Positions 42,840-50,772 of a stretch of 64,000 nucleotides of DNA are shown piece after piece. Made by a program: the position numbers and the translations under genes. The stretch spans positions 1-64,000 of the forward strand of contig JAQXLY010000058.1 of the NCBI GenBank assembly GCA_029012365.1, in the 5' to 3' direction. The notes below the pieces were generated by a model that worked only from the letters and a program-made list of their open reading frames with translations, searched no databases and was not told where the DNA came from. The first letter of the stretch is position 1. Each line of letters begins with the position of its first letter. Source of the stretch: Lachnospiraceae bacterium. GTDB taxonomy: Bacteria > Bacillota > Clostridia > Lachnospirales > Lachnospiraceae.

Positions 42840-44873
42840 ATGTTGATTTACGTGGATGGAAAGGCAGGAAGAAGCGGAAACGGAACGAAGGACTATCCGT
42901 TTCAGACGATTTCGGAAGCAGCAAAGGCAGCACTTCCGGGAGATGAGGTGCTGGTTGCACCGGGTGTTTATCGTGAGTATGTTGACCCGGCGAATGCGGG
43001 TACACCGGAGGCAAGGATTACGTATCGTTCGGCAGAACAGGGCGCAGCGGTCATTACGGGCGCAGAGCCGGTGAAAAACTGGGTTCCTTATGCGGAAAAT
43101 GTGTGGGTTGCACGTATCCCGAACGGTCTTTTCGGCTCCTATAACCCATATACTACACTGGTAAGCGGTGACTGGTTTATTGCGACCTATATTGCACATA
43201 CCGGCGAAGTCTTTTTAAACGGCAAATCGTTGTATGAGACGACGGAGTTAGAAGGGGTGTTACATCCTGTCGTATATGCGAAGTCCTGGGACCCGGAGTT
43301 CTCTGTTTATACATGGTATACGACGCAGGATGAAGCCACGGATGAGACGCTGATTTATGCTAACTTTCAGGGAAAGGACCCGAATGTGGAGAATGTGGAG
43401 ATTACGGTGCGAAGAAACTGTTTCTATCCGTCAAAGGAAGGAGTGGGCTATATTACGCTTTCCGGTTTTACGGTAAGGCAGGCGGCAACCCAATGGGCAC
43501 CGCCGACCGCATATCAGGAGGGAATGATAGGACCTCACTGGTCCAAGGGCTGGATTATTGAGGATTGTGAGGTGTCGCATTCCAAATGCTCCGGTATTTC
43601 TCTCGGAAAGTATAAGCAGCCGAATAACGACAATAAGTGGTCTAAGTGGAAATTTAAGGACGGCACCCAGACAGAGCGTGACAACATCTGTCAGGCACAG
43701 GCAGAGGGATGGACAAAGGAGAATATCGGTTCCCATATTGTTCGCCGCTGTAATATTCATGACTGCGGACAGACCGGAATTGTGGGACATCTGGGAGGTG
43801 TATTCTCGATTATTGAGGATAACCATATCCACCATATTAACAATAAGCAGAATCTTGCCGGTGCGGAAATCGGCGGTATTAAGATGCATGCCGCAATCGA
43901 TGTGATTATTCGCAGAAACCATTTTCATCATTGTACGAGAGGCTTATGGCTTGACTGGCAGGCACAGGGAACACGTGTCACACAGAATCTGTTTCATCAT
44001 AATACCCTGCCGTTTGACGCCAATGCAAATGTTTCGAATGCGGACGGTCTGGGTGAGGACATTTTCATTGAAGTATCCCACGGCCCGACTCTGGTAGATA
44101 ACAATATTCTGCTTTCGGACCATGCCTTAAAGCTGCCGACCCAGGGTGTGGCACTGGTACACAATTTCATAGCCGGTTCCTTTACGGCAGTGGGCAGAGG
44201 CGTAAATAACGGTTCACCGACAAAGTTTTCTCCGCGCTTCACTCCGTATCACATGCCTCACCGGACAGAAATCGCGGGCTTTATGACGATTCTTCACGGA
44301 GACTGCAGATTCTATAATAATATCTTTATCCAGCAGCCGATGCGTCCGGGAATGGTAGAGATACAACAGGGCTCTGTCGATAATGAGTGGTCGGATTGCA
44401 ATCTGGTTGTCGGTACGGTGCCATACGAGGAGTATCCTGCCTACGAGGAATATGCGGCACAGTTTGAAGGGTATTGCGGAATGGGCTCGGCACCGAGCGA
44501 CCGTTATTATAATCCGCTCCCGGTATGGGCAGCCGGAAATGCGTTCTTTAACGGCGCAAAGCCGATGTCAAAGGAAACGGATGCTTTCGTTGATAACGAG
44601 CATCAGGTAACACTTGCGCTTGTGGAAGAAAACGGAGTGTATACACTCAGGACAAACGTATACGATTTTCTGACAAAGGAAAATGCACAGATGATTTCCA
44701 CCGAGGTACTGGGAATGGCGTTTGAGCCGGAGCAGCTGTTTGAAAATCCGGACGGAACTCCGATTGTATTTTATGATGATTATTTCGGAGTACATCGCGC
44801 CATCAATCCGAAAATCGGACCGTTTGAAACAGTGGACGGCGGGAAAATTGTGGTGGCAAGGGAGAAGAAATAA
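42840..44873 (+). CDS. GH120 beta-xylosidase
   Basis: 677 residues, a right-handed beta-helix enzyme. It follows Thermoanaerobacterium XylC along its length (VYREYVDP, FGSYNPY, VGYITLSGF, WSKGWIIEDCEV, IVGHLGGVFS). The nucleophile is Asp372 in GLWLDWQAQGTRV and the acid/base Glu411 in FIEVSHGP. It releases xylose from xylo-oligosaccharides. No signal peptide, so cytoplasmic. AAAGGAGG precedes the ATG; a terminator follows. Confidence 0.9.
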   Translation: MLIYVDGKAGRSGNGTKDYPFQTISEAAKAALPGDEVLVAPGVYREYVDPANAGTPEARITYRSAEQGAAVITGAEPVKNWVPYAENVWVARIPNGLFGSYNPYTTLVSGDWFIATYIAHTGEVFLNGKSLYETTELEGVLHPVVYAKSWDPEFSVYTWYTTQDEATDETLIYANFQGKDPNVENVEITVRRNCFYPSKEGVGYITLSGFTVRQAATQWAPPTAYQEGMIGPHWSKGWIIEDCEVSHSKCSGISLGKYKQPNNDNKWSKWKFKDGTQTERDNICQAQAEGWTKENIGSHIVRRCNIHDCGQTGIVGHLGGVFSIIEDNHIHHINNKQNLAGAEIGGIKMHAAIDVIIRRNHFHHCTRGLWLDWQAQGTRVTQNLFHHNTLPFDANANVSNADGLGEDIFIEVSHGPTLVDNNILLSDHALKLPTQGVALVHNFIAGSFTAVGRGVNNGSPTKFSPRFTPYHMPHRTEIAGFMTILHGDCRFYNNIFIQQPMRPGMVEIQQGSVDNEWSDCNLVVGTVPYEEYPAYEEYAAQFEGYCGMGSAPSDRYYNPLPVWAAGNAFFNGAKPMSKETDAFVDNEHQVTLALVEENGVYTLRTNVYDFLTKENAQMISTEVLGMAFEPEQLFENPDGTPIVFYDDYFGVHRAINPKIGPFETVDGGKIVVAREKK

Positions 44874-44881
44874 AAAAGAAT

Positions 44882-44903
44882 GGGCTGCGCTTTCGCGCAG
44901 CCC
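44882..44903. terminator. Bidirectional terminator between GH120 and hsp20
   Basis: Perfect 9-bp stem GGGCTGCGC / GCGCAGCCC with loop TTTC. On the plus strand TTTT follows shortly; on the minus strand a longer T run (complement of about 44872-44880) follows. It serves both convergent genes. Confidence 0.88.
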
Positions 44904-44935
44904 TGAGCTTTTACCTTCATTTACCGGTCTTTGGT

Positions 44936-45376
44936 TCAGCCTTCAATGGCAATGTAATGGTCATTGCTTTCGATTGCCTTCGGTTCTTCCTTCGGCAGAG
45001 AAAGCTTCAAAATGCCGTCCTCGAATTTTGCGTGAATATCTTCCTTCTTTACGGCATCTCCTACATAAAAGCTACGGCTCATACCGCCGGCATAACGTTC
45101 CTTTCTAAGGTATTTGCCGTGCTTATCCTTCTCTTCCTTATCAAGTCCTTTGGCGGCCTGAATGGTAAGATAACCGTTCTCAAGCTGAACGGAGACTTCA
45201 TCTTTTTTGAAGCCCGGAAGGTCGACGAAAACCTCGTATTCATGGTCGGTCTCTTTTACATCGGTTTTCATCATGTTCTTTGCGTGTTTCCCGTAGAGGG
45301 CTTTGTCAATATCAGGAAATGAAAAGTCCATCCACTCATCAAACAGGTTTTCTCCAAAAATACTAGGCAGCAACAT
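44936..45376 (-). CDS. hsp20: Small heat-shock protein (Hsp20/alpha-crystallin)
   Basis: 146 residues. The alpha-crystallin domain runs from about 38 to 135 (MKTDVKETDHEYEVFVDLPG, then SRSFYVGDAVKKEDIHAKFEDGILKLSLPK). An ATP-independent holdase chaperone that keeps unfolded proteins soluble. AAAAAAGGAGG before the ATG. It has a near-consensus sigma-A promoter (45471-45499) with no CIRCE palindrome. Confidence 0.93.
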   Translation of the reverse strand: MLLPSIFGENLFDEWMDFSFPDIDKALYGKHAKNMMKTDVKETDHEYEVFVDLPGFKKDEVSVQLENGYLTIQAAKGLDKEEKDKHGKYLRKERYAGGMSRSFYVGDAVKKEDIHAKFEDGILKLSLPKEEPKAIESNDHYIAIEG

Positions 45377-45470
45377 AGGTCATTCCTCCTTTTTTATTTG
45401 ACAATGCGTGCCAATCAGTTTTTATTTGGAACCGGGAGGGGAATTATTTCTCTTCCTTTGTTCTACATGT

Positions 45471-45499
45471 AATATAACACATACTTTTTGGCTTGTCAA
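45471..45499 (-). promoter_or_regulatory. Promoter of hsp20
   Basis: Minus strand: TTGACA (45499-45494), 17-base spacer, TATATT (45476-45471), about 95 bases before the ATG. No TTAGCACTC-N9-GAGTGCTAA (HrcA site) was found between it and the gene. Confidence 0.78.
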
Positions 45500-45673
45500 G
45501 AGGAAAATAAAAAAATTTTAGAAAAAATTGTTCATGCAACTAATAAAAGCTGACAATTTGAGCTTGAACCCTTGATAAGAGAATCACTTACGCGGTAAGC
45601 TATCCAAAATATTTCTTGAAAAGTATCCTTAGGAAAAACTATGTCGCAGATATCGATGATAATTATTTTCTGC

Positions 45674-45703
45674 TTGCATTTTCAAAAAATATTGTGTTAT
45701 AAT
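45674..45703 (+). promoter_or_regulatory. Promoter of the MATE leader transcript
   Basis: TTGCAT (45674-45679), 18-base spacer, TATAAT (45698-45703) with TGTG immediately upstream (extended -10). Transcription would start near 45710, giving a 210-base leader before the MATE start codon. Confidence 0.65.
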
Positions 45704-45722
45704 CCAAACATCGAGCAGCAAG

Positions 45723-45759
45723 ATGCGTAAGTCCAGATTCTGGACCTGCGCATTTTTTT
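45723..45759 (+). terminator. Leader terminator hairpin
   Basis: ATGCG (45723-45727) pairs with CGCAT (45749-45753) and GTCCAG (45731-45736) with CTGGAC (45740-45745), around a 3-base loop and a small internal loop, followed by T (45753-45759). A good intrinsic terminator about 15-20 bases after the predicted start of transcription, so read-through must be controlled or the MATE gene would be silent. Confidence 0.75.
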
Positions 45760-45893
45760 CGTGCAGGCAAAGTGAGCATAAAATTTTGTCAGGAAAGCTT
45801 GCTTTCCATGACAAAATTTTATGCGAACGCGCCCCCGACCGAGTGACGAAGTCACGAGGTGAGGGCGCAAGGTGCAAAGCACCGGCCTGCACG
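45760..45893 (+). ncRNA. Four-way-junction structured RNA element before MATE
   Basis: A 9-bp outer stem, CGTGCAGGC (45760-45768) with GCCTGCACG (45885-45893), encloses three hairpins. P2 is a 23-bp stem (45776-45798 with 45801-45824, one bulged A). P3 pairs GCGCCC (45829-45834) with GGGCGC (45863-45868) and has an inner GTGAC/GTCAC stem. P4 is GGTGC-AAA-GCACC (45871-45883). All pairing is perfect or near perfect. It may be a regulatory RNA or a palindromic mobile element. It is not a tRNA: the stem lengths are wrong and no T-loop or CCA end is present. Confidence 0.65.
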
Positions 45894-45919
45894 ATATACA
45901 AAATTTGGAGGTTATGGAA

Positions 45920-47167
45920 ATGGAACAAATGAATCAATCTTTTCTTGCCGATGAGAGGCTTGGCAGACTTATGCGGAAGTATGCGATTCCCTGCATTATT
46001 TCACTGTTGGTAGGTGCACTTTATAATATTGTGGACCAGATTTTTATTGCAAATGCAGAGTACCTCGGTTCATACGGAAATGCAGCGAATACGGTTGTAT
46101 TTCCGCTGACGGTAATCGCATTGGCGATTGCGGTAATGAACGGCGACGGCTGCTGCGCTTTTGTAAGCCTGAGTTTGGGGAAAAGAAAGACGGAGGAAGC
46201 GAACCGCAGCGTCGGCAATGCGATTGTGCTGACGATTGTCGGCGGAATTGTTTTGTGTATTATTTATCTTGTATTTCAGGAACAGATTATTGCGCTGTTC
46301 GGAGGCACGGTAAATGAGGAAACTTTCCGGAATTCCAAAGAGTATTTCTTTTATATTTCGCTGGGGATTCCGTTTTATATGTTCGGTCAGGCAATGAACC
46401 CGATTATCCGTGCGGACGGCAGTCCGAAGTTTGCGATGGTTTCCACACTTGCCGGGGCGATGGTAAATATAATCCTTGACCCGCTTATGATTTTCGGCTT
46501 TCGTTTGGGAATGATGGGAGCTGCGCTTGCAACGGTAATCGGGCAGGTGGTGACTGCCCTGTTGACGGTCCGGTATCTGCTTCATATGAAAACATTAAAG
46601 CTCTCAATGGCAGAATTCCGGATAAATTGGCAGATTTCCGGGCGGATGTTGCTACTTGGTATTTGCAGCTTCCTTTCTCAGATTTCCCTTGTGGCGGCAA
46701 TGGCGGCAATTAATAATATGTTACAGCGCTACGGAGCAAAGGACGCTGTTTTCGGACAGGAGCAGTATGCACAGATTCCGATGGCGGTTGTAGGAATCGT
46801 AATGAAGTTTTTCCAGATTGTCATTTCGATTGTCGTCGGTATGGCTGCGGGCTGTATCCCGATTGTGGGCTACAATATGGGTGCCGGACAAAAGCAAAGA
46901 GTGAAAAAGCTGTTTTCGCTACTGTTAGCCTGCGAGGCAGCGGTGGGAACGGTTGCTTTTTTGATTGTTGAGTTTATGCCAAAGCAGCTGATTGCTATTT
47001 TCGGTGCGGCAAATGAAAGCGTCTATTATACCGAATTTGCAATAAAGGCGTTTCGTGTTTACCTGTGCATGGTGATTTTGGCATGTTTTTGCTTTATAGG
47101 AAATACCGTGTTGTTGCAGCGTACGGAAGTGCATCCCTATAAAGCAAAAAACACTCTCAGTCTTTAA
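45920..47167 (+). CDS. MATE-family efflux protein, C-terminally truncated
   Basis: 415 residues of a MATE exporter (Na+ or H+ driven drug/metabolite efflux): MRKYAIPCIISLLVGALYNIVDQIFIA, NPIIRADGSPKFAMVSTLAG, PIVGYNMGAGQKQRVKK. Relatives continue about 40-50 residues further; here after MVILACFCFIGNTVLL the reading becomes QRTEVHPYKAKNTLSL and stops, so the last one or two helices are lost. ATG 45920 is 8 bases after GGAGG. Probably non-functional or altered. Confidence 0.75.
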   Translation: MEQMNQSFLADERLGRLMRKYAIPCIISLLVGALYNIVDQIFIANAEYLGSYGNAANTVVFPLTVIALAIAVMNGDGCCAFVSLSLGKRKTEEANRSVGNAIVLTIVGGIVLCIIYLVFQEQIIALFGGTVNEETFRNSKEYFFYISLGIPFYMFGQAMNPIIRADGSPKFAMVSTLAGAMVNIILDPLMIFGFRLGMMGAALATVIGQVVTALLTVRYLLHMKTLKLSMAEFRINWQISGRMLLLGICSFLSQISLVAAMAAINNMLQRYGAKDAVFGQEQYAQIPMAVVGIVMKFFQIVISIVVGMAAGCIPIVGYNMGAGQKQRVKKLFSLLLACEAAVGTVAFLIVEFMPKQLIAIFGAANESVYYTEFAIKAFRVYLCMVILACFCFIGNTVLLQRTEVHPYKAKNTLSL

Positions 47168-47186
47168 ACTCAAAACGATTCTTCAT
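47157..47186 (-). pseudogene. Start of an opposite-strand gene cut off at the MATE breakpoint
   Basis: On the minus strand GGAGG, 8 bases, ATG, then MKNRFEFKD and a stop. The perfect ribosome site suggests the start of a real gene. Its tenth codon falls exactly where MATE similarity ends, so one deletion probably removed the ends of two convergent genes. Confidence 0.4.
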
Positions 47187-47259
47187 AAGAAACACCTCCA
47201 TTCCGTATAGAAATGACATAACCATGTAATTATAGTGGGACAGAAGAAATAGAAAGTGC

Positions 47260-47288
47260 TTGCGCGATTTGCACCTCTGTGCTATACT
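47260..47288 (+). promoter_or_regulatory. Promoter of the GNAT gene
   Basis: TTGCGC (47260-47265), 17-base spacer, TATACT (47283-47288), 34 bases before the start codon. Confidence 0.65.
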
Positions 47289-47321
47289 GTTCGAAAAATT
47301 TCGAAAGCAGGAGGATAGCCT

Positions 47322-47807
47322 ATGATTCGACCGATGAAACAAGAAGAAATCCCGGTATGCGTAGCTTTGATTCGGAGCAGTTTCCTGACCGTAGCGGAGG
47401 AGTTTGGATTCACAGCGGAGAATGCACCGCGGTTTACGGCGTTTGCTACTACGGAACAACGGCTTACGTGGCATCTATACGGAGAGAAGAGACCGATGTA
47501 TGTGTATGAGAATGAAACGGGCGAGATTATCGGCTATTATTCCCTTTTGATGCAGGAAGATAACGAATGTGAGTTGAATAACCTCTGCGTGGCACCCGAA
47601 TATCGTCATGGAAAGATAGGAGAAAGGCTGTTGGAACACGCCTTTGCACAGGCAGCAGCGGCAGGATGTAAAACGATGCATATCGGCATTGTGGAGGAAA
47701 ACGGAAAGCTCCGTAAGTGGTATGAAACATACGGGGCGGTACATACCGGAACGAAAAAGTTTGACTTTTTCCCGTTTACCTGCGGGTATATGGAGAAGAA
47801 TTTGTAG
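47322..47807 (+). CDS. GNAT-family N-acetyltransferase
   Basis: 161 residues: MIRPMKQEEIPVCVALIRSS is the usual first helix; ECELNNLCVAPEYRHGKIGERLLEHAF contains the CoA-binding R-x-x-x-G-x-G/A-like loop; the end KLRKWYETYGAVHTGTKKFDFF is typical. Substrate unknown. AGGAGGATAG before the ATG and its own promoter. The 255 bases after it contain no recognised gene. Confidence 0.85.
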   Translation: MIRPMKQEEIPVCVALIRSSFLTVAEEFGFTAENAPRFTAFATTEQRLTWHLYGEKRPMYVYENETGEIIGYYSLLMQEDNECELNNLCVAPEYRHGKIGERLLEHAFAQAAAAGCKTMHIGIVEENGKLRKWYETYGAVHTGTKKFDFFPFTCGYMEKNL

Positions 47808-47965
47808 GAGCCGGACGATGCGAAAAAATGTTATCGGATTGACGGTGCAAAGCCGGGAAAAATCGGCGGAACAAGTAAAGCAGTGCCGAGAACGGGTACG
47901 GCGTACATAAGAAAACACCCGGAAAGCGGCATGCGGCATCCTGTGAAAATGAATGGAAAAAGCTC

Positions 47966-47994
47966 TTGTCAGTATAGAAAAATGGGGTTATAAT
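47966..47994 (+). promoter_or_regulatory. Promoter of the CofE-like/guaA operon
   Basis: TTGTCA (47966-47971), 17-base spacer, TATAAT (47989-47994), about 70 bases before the first start codon. Confidence 0.7.
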
Positions 47995-48062
47995 AAATGG
48001 TAGAGTCTGCTAAAATATGCATTTATTACAGGAAAAGAAAACGGAAAGAAGAGGTAGTTCAG

Positions 48063-49253
48063 ATGGAAAGACGAGTAGGTACTGTTTCAAGAGGAATTCG
48101 CTGTCCGATTATTCGCGAGGGTGATGATTTGTCGAAGATTGTTGTGGAAAGCGTGTTGGAAGCAGCAGAGTCCGAAGGCTTTGCATTGAGAGACAGGGAC
48201 GTGATTTCCCTGACGGAGTCCATTGTTGCAAGAGCGCAGGGAAATTATGCAACCGTGCAGGATATTGCAGCAGATGTAAAGGCAAAGCTTGGAGGAGAGA
48301 CCATCGGCGTGATTTTCCCGATTTTGTCACGAAATCGTTTTGCCATCTGTTTAAAGGGTATTGCCATGGGAGCTAAAAAGGTTGTTCTCATGTTAAGCTA
48401 TCCGAGTGACGAGGTCGGTAATGCACTGCTGACCTATGACCAGCTGGATGAGAAGGGTGTCAACCCGTACAGTGACGTACTGACACTTGAGAAGTATCGC
48501 GAGCTGTTCGGCGAGAACAAGCACGAGTTCACCGGCGTGGATTATGTGGAATATTATGCAAACATTATTAAGGAGGCAGGCGCAGAGGTTGAGGTTATCT
48601 TCGCTAATCAGGCAAAGGCAATTTTAGATTATACCGACTGTGTACTGGCCTGTGATATTCATACAAGAGTTCGCACAAAGCGTATCTTAAAGGCAGCAGG
48701 CGCAAAGATTGTCTGCGGCTTGGACGATATTATGACCGCCTCCGTAAACGGCAGCGGTTATAATGAAAAGTACGGTCTGCTCGGCTCCAATAAGGCAACT
48801 GAGGACAAGATTAAGCTGTTCCCGAAGGAATGTCAGGAGCTCGTTCTGGACATTCAGAGTCAGCTTCTTACAAAGACCGGAAAGCACGTAGAGGTTATGG
48901 TATACGGTGACGGCGCGTTCAAGGACCCGCAGGGTAAGATTTGGGAGCTTGCTGACCCGGTAGTTTCTCCGGCATATACCTCCGGTCTTATCGGTACACC
49001 GAACGAGTTAAAGCTAAAGTACCTTGCCGATAACGATTTCAAAAACTTAAGCGGTGCAGAGTTAAAGGCTGCAATCGAAAAGAGTATTAAGGCAAAGAAC
49101 GGCAGTCTGGTAGGAAACATGGCTTCTCAGGGGACGACTCCGAGACAGCTGACAGACTTAATAGGTTCTCTGTGCGATTTAACCAGCGGTTCCGGTGACA
49201 AGGGAACTCCGGTTGTTCTTGTACAGGGCTATTTCGATAACTATACCGACTAA
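48063..49253 (+). CDS. Coenzyme F420:glutamate ligase-like (CofE-like) protein
   Basis: 396 residues. The F420_ligase fold is suggested by RDRDVISLTESIVARAQGNY near residue 40 and by VMVYGDGAFKDPQGKIWELADPVVSPAY in the second half. Clostridia of this kind do not make F420, so the protein must have another amide-ligase or unrelated role. GAGGTAG precedes ATG 48063. It lies 23 bases before a GMP synthase that lacks its glutaminase site, so a nucleotide-linked job is possible. Confidence 0.75.
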   Translation: MERRVGTVSRGIRCPIIREGDDLSKIVVESVLEAAESEGFALRDRDVISLTESIVARAQGNYATVQDIAADVKAKLGGETIGVIFPILSRNRFAICLKGIAMGAKKVVLMLSYPSDEVGNALLTYDQLDEKGVNPYSDVLTLEKYRELFGENKHEFTGVDYVEYYANIIKEAGAEVEVIFANQAKAILDYTDCVLACDIHTRVRTKRILKAAGAKIVCGLDDIMTASVNGSGYNEKYGLLGSNKATEDKIKLFPKECQELVLDIQSQLLTKTGKHVEVMVYGDGAFKDPQGKIWELADPVVSPAYTSGLIGTPNELKLKYLADNDFKNLSGAELKAAIEKSIKAKNGSLVGNMASQGTTPRQLTDLIGSLCDLTSGSGDKGTPVVLVQGYFDNYTD

Positions 49254-49276
49254 TCTTAAATAAAGGAGCAGCAATT

Positions 49277-50569
49277 ATGAAGCAGGATATGATTGTAATA
49301 TTGGACCTTGGCAGCACCGGGAACACCGTGCTTGCCCGTGCCATCCGTGACCTCGGCGTATACAGCGAGATTCATCCGCATGATATTACCGCGGCTGAGT
49401 TAAAGGCGCTGGATAACGTAAAGGGTATCATTTTGAACGGCGGTGAGAACCGAGTAGTAGACGGCGTGGAAGTAAAGGTAAACGATGAGCTTTACAGTCT
49501 CGGCTTACCGGTGATTTCCATTGACTGTCCGTCCGCAAAGTGCGAGACAAGGTATGATGCCATTCCGGATACGGAGGTATTAAAGGCTTTCTTATTCGAT
49601 ACGTGTAAGGCAGAAGCAAACTGGAATATGAAAAATTTTGTAGCTGACCAGATTGAGCTTATCCGCAAGCAGGTCGGAGACAGGAAGGTGCTCCTTGCGC
49701 TTTCCGGCGGTGTGGATTCTTCCGTTGTTGCAGCGATGTTAATTAAGGCAATCGGCGACCAGCTGACCTGTGTACACGTAAACCACGGTCTGATGCGTAA
49801 GGACGAGTCCGAGAGCGTAGTAAAGATTTTCCGTGATGAGTTAAAGGCAAATCTTGTATATGTGGATGCAACAGACCGCTTCTTAGACAAGCTTGCCGGT
49901 GTTGCGGACCCTGAGCAGAAGAGAAAAATTATCGGCGGTGAATTTATCCGTGTATTCGAAGAGGAAGCCCGTAAGCTGGAGGGGATTGATTTCTTAGGAC
50001 AGGGTACGATTTACCCGGACATCATCGAATCCGGTACAAAGACGGCAAAGTGTGTAAAGTCCCATCACAACGTAGGCGGCTTGCCGGAGGATTTACAGTT
50101 TGAGCTTGTGGAGCCGTTAAAGCAGCTCTTTAAGGACGAGGTACGTGCCTGTGGCATAGAGCTTGGTTTGCCTCGTGAGATGGTATACCGTCAGCCGTTT
50201 CCGGGACCGGGACTTGGCGTAAGATGTCTGGGTGCGATTACCCGTGAGCGTCTTGCAGCGCTTCGTGAGTCCGATGCAATTCTGCGTGATGAATTCGCAA
50301 AGGCAGGCCTTGATAAGACCGTATGGCAGTATTTCACCGTTATTCCGGATTTCAAGGCAGTCGGAGTACGCGACAATGCACGCAGCATGGGATATATGTG
50401 TGTTATCCGCGCCGTAAACACCGTAGATGCAATGACCGCAACGATTGAACGAATCAGCTATGATGTCTTAGAGAGAATTGCTGACAGAATAACCGCTGAA
50501 GTGCCGAGTATTAACAGAGTTGTGTATGAGGTAACGAAGAAGCCGGTAGCGACGATAGAGTTTGAGTAA
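49277..50569 (+). CDS. guaA: GMP synthase with degenerate glutaminase domain
   Basis: 430 residues against about 510-525 for a normal GuaA. From about 115 on it is a full ATP pyrophosphatase and dimerisation domain: LALSGGVDSSVVAAML (about 140), GQGTIYPDIIESG, RQPFPGPGLGVRCLGAITRERL, ending KPVATIEFE. The first 110 residues keep the fold start (VILDLGS, GIILNGGENRVVDG) but not the glutaminase nucleophile (GxCYG): the segment is ISIDCPSAKCETRYD. The HPE motif is also gone. It should make GMP from XMP with free ammonia or with a separate amidotransferase. AAAGGAG ribosome site. Confidence 0.9.
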   Translation: MKQDMIVILDLGSTGNTVLARAIRDLGVYSEIHPHDITAAELKALDNVKGIILNGGENRVVDGVEVKVNDELYSLGLPVISIDCPSAKCETRYDAIPDTEVLKAFLFDTCKAEANWNMKNFVADQIELIRKQVGDRKVLLALSGGVDSSVVAAMLIKAIGDQLTCVHVNHGLMRKDESESVVKIFRDELKANLVYVDATDRFLDKLAGVADPEQKRKIIGGEFIRVFEEEARKLEGIDFLGQGTIYPDIIESGTKTAKCVKSHHNVGGLPEDLQFELVEPLKQLFKDEVRACGIELGLPREMVYRQPFPGPGLGVRCLGAITRERLAALRESDAILRDEFAKAGLDKTVWQYFTVIPDFKAVGVRDNARSMGYMCVIRAVNTVDAMTATIERISYDVLERIADRITAEVPSINRVVYEVTKKPVATIEFE

Positions 50570-50588
50570 GCTGCAAGCCATACAAGAC

Positions 50589-50665
50589 CGGCATTCGGAA
50601 GCCATCACCGTCATTTGTGAATTTAAACGGCTCCGTTTAGCAATGTCAATGCCAACGTAAATCAT
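50589..50665 (-). pseudogene. IS110-family transposase remnant (N-terminus)
   Basis: On the minus strand MIYVGIDIAK is the standard start of IS110-type (DEDD) transposases. It is followed two bases out of frame by EPFKFTNDGDGF, which in intact relatives lies about 15-20 residues further on. A deletion and frameshift have therefore left two short pieces. The rest of the element is gone. Confidence 0.65.
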
Positions 50666-50772
50666 GAGGCTGTACAGTAGTCAAGCTACAGGGAAATGGA
50701 TTGAACCACGATAATAAAAAGAAAGGAAGATGGTGTTTTGGCTTCTATAAACATCATGCAGGAAACAGAATA

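Noticed and set aside
45377-45560. CIRCE (HrcA) or CtsR site expected before hsp20
   Set aside because: Neither the TTAGCACTC palindrome nor a clear CtsR heptad pair is present.
45760-45893. Cloverleaf-like fold suggested a tRNA or tRNA-like gene
   Set aside because: The stem lengths (9, 23, 6+5 and 5 bp), missing T-loop sequence, missing anticodon-type loop and lack of CCA rule out a tRNA.
48063-49253. F420 biosynthesis locus
   Set aside because: Only a CofE-like protein is present; no CofC, CofD, CofG or CofH in the window and the host group is not known to make F420.
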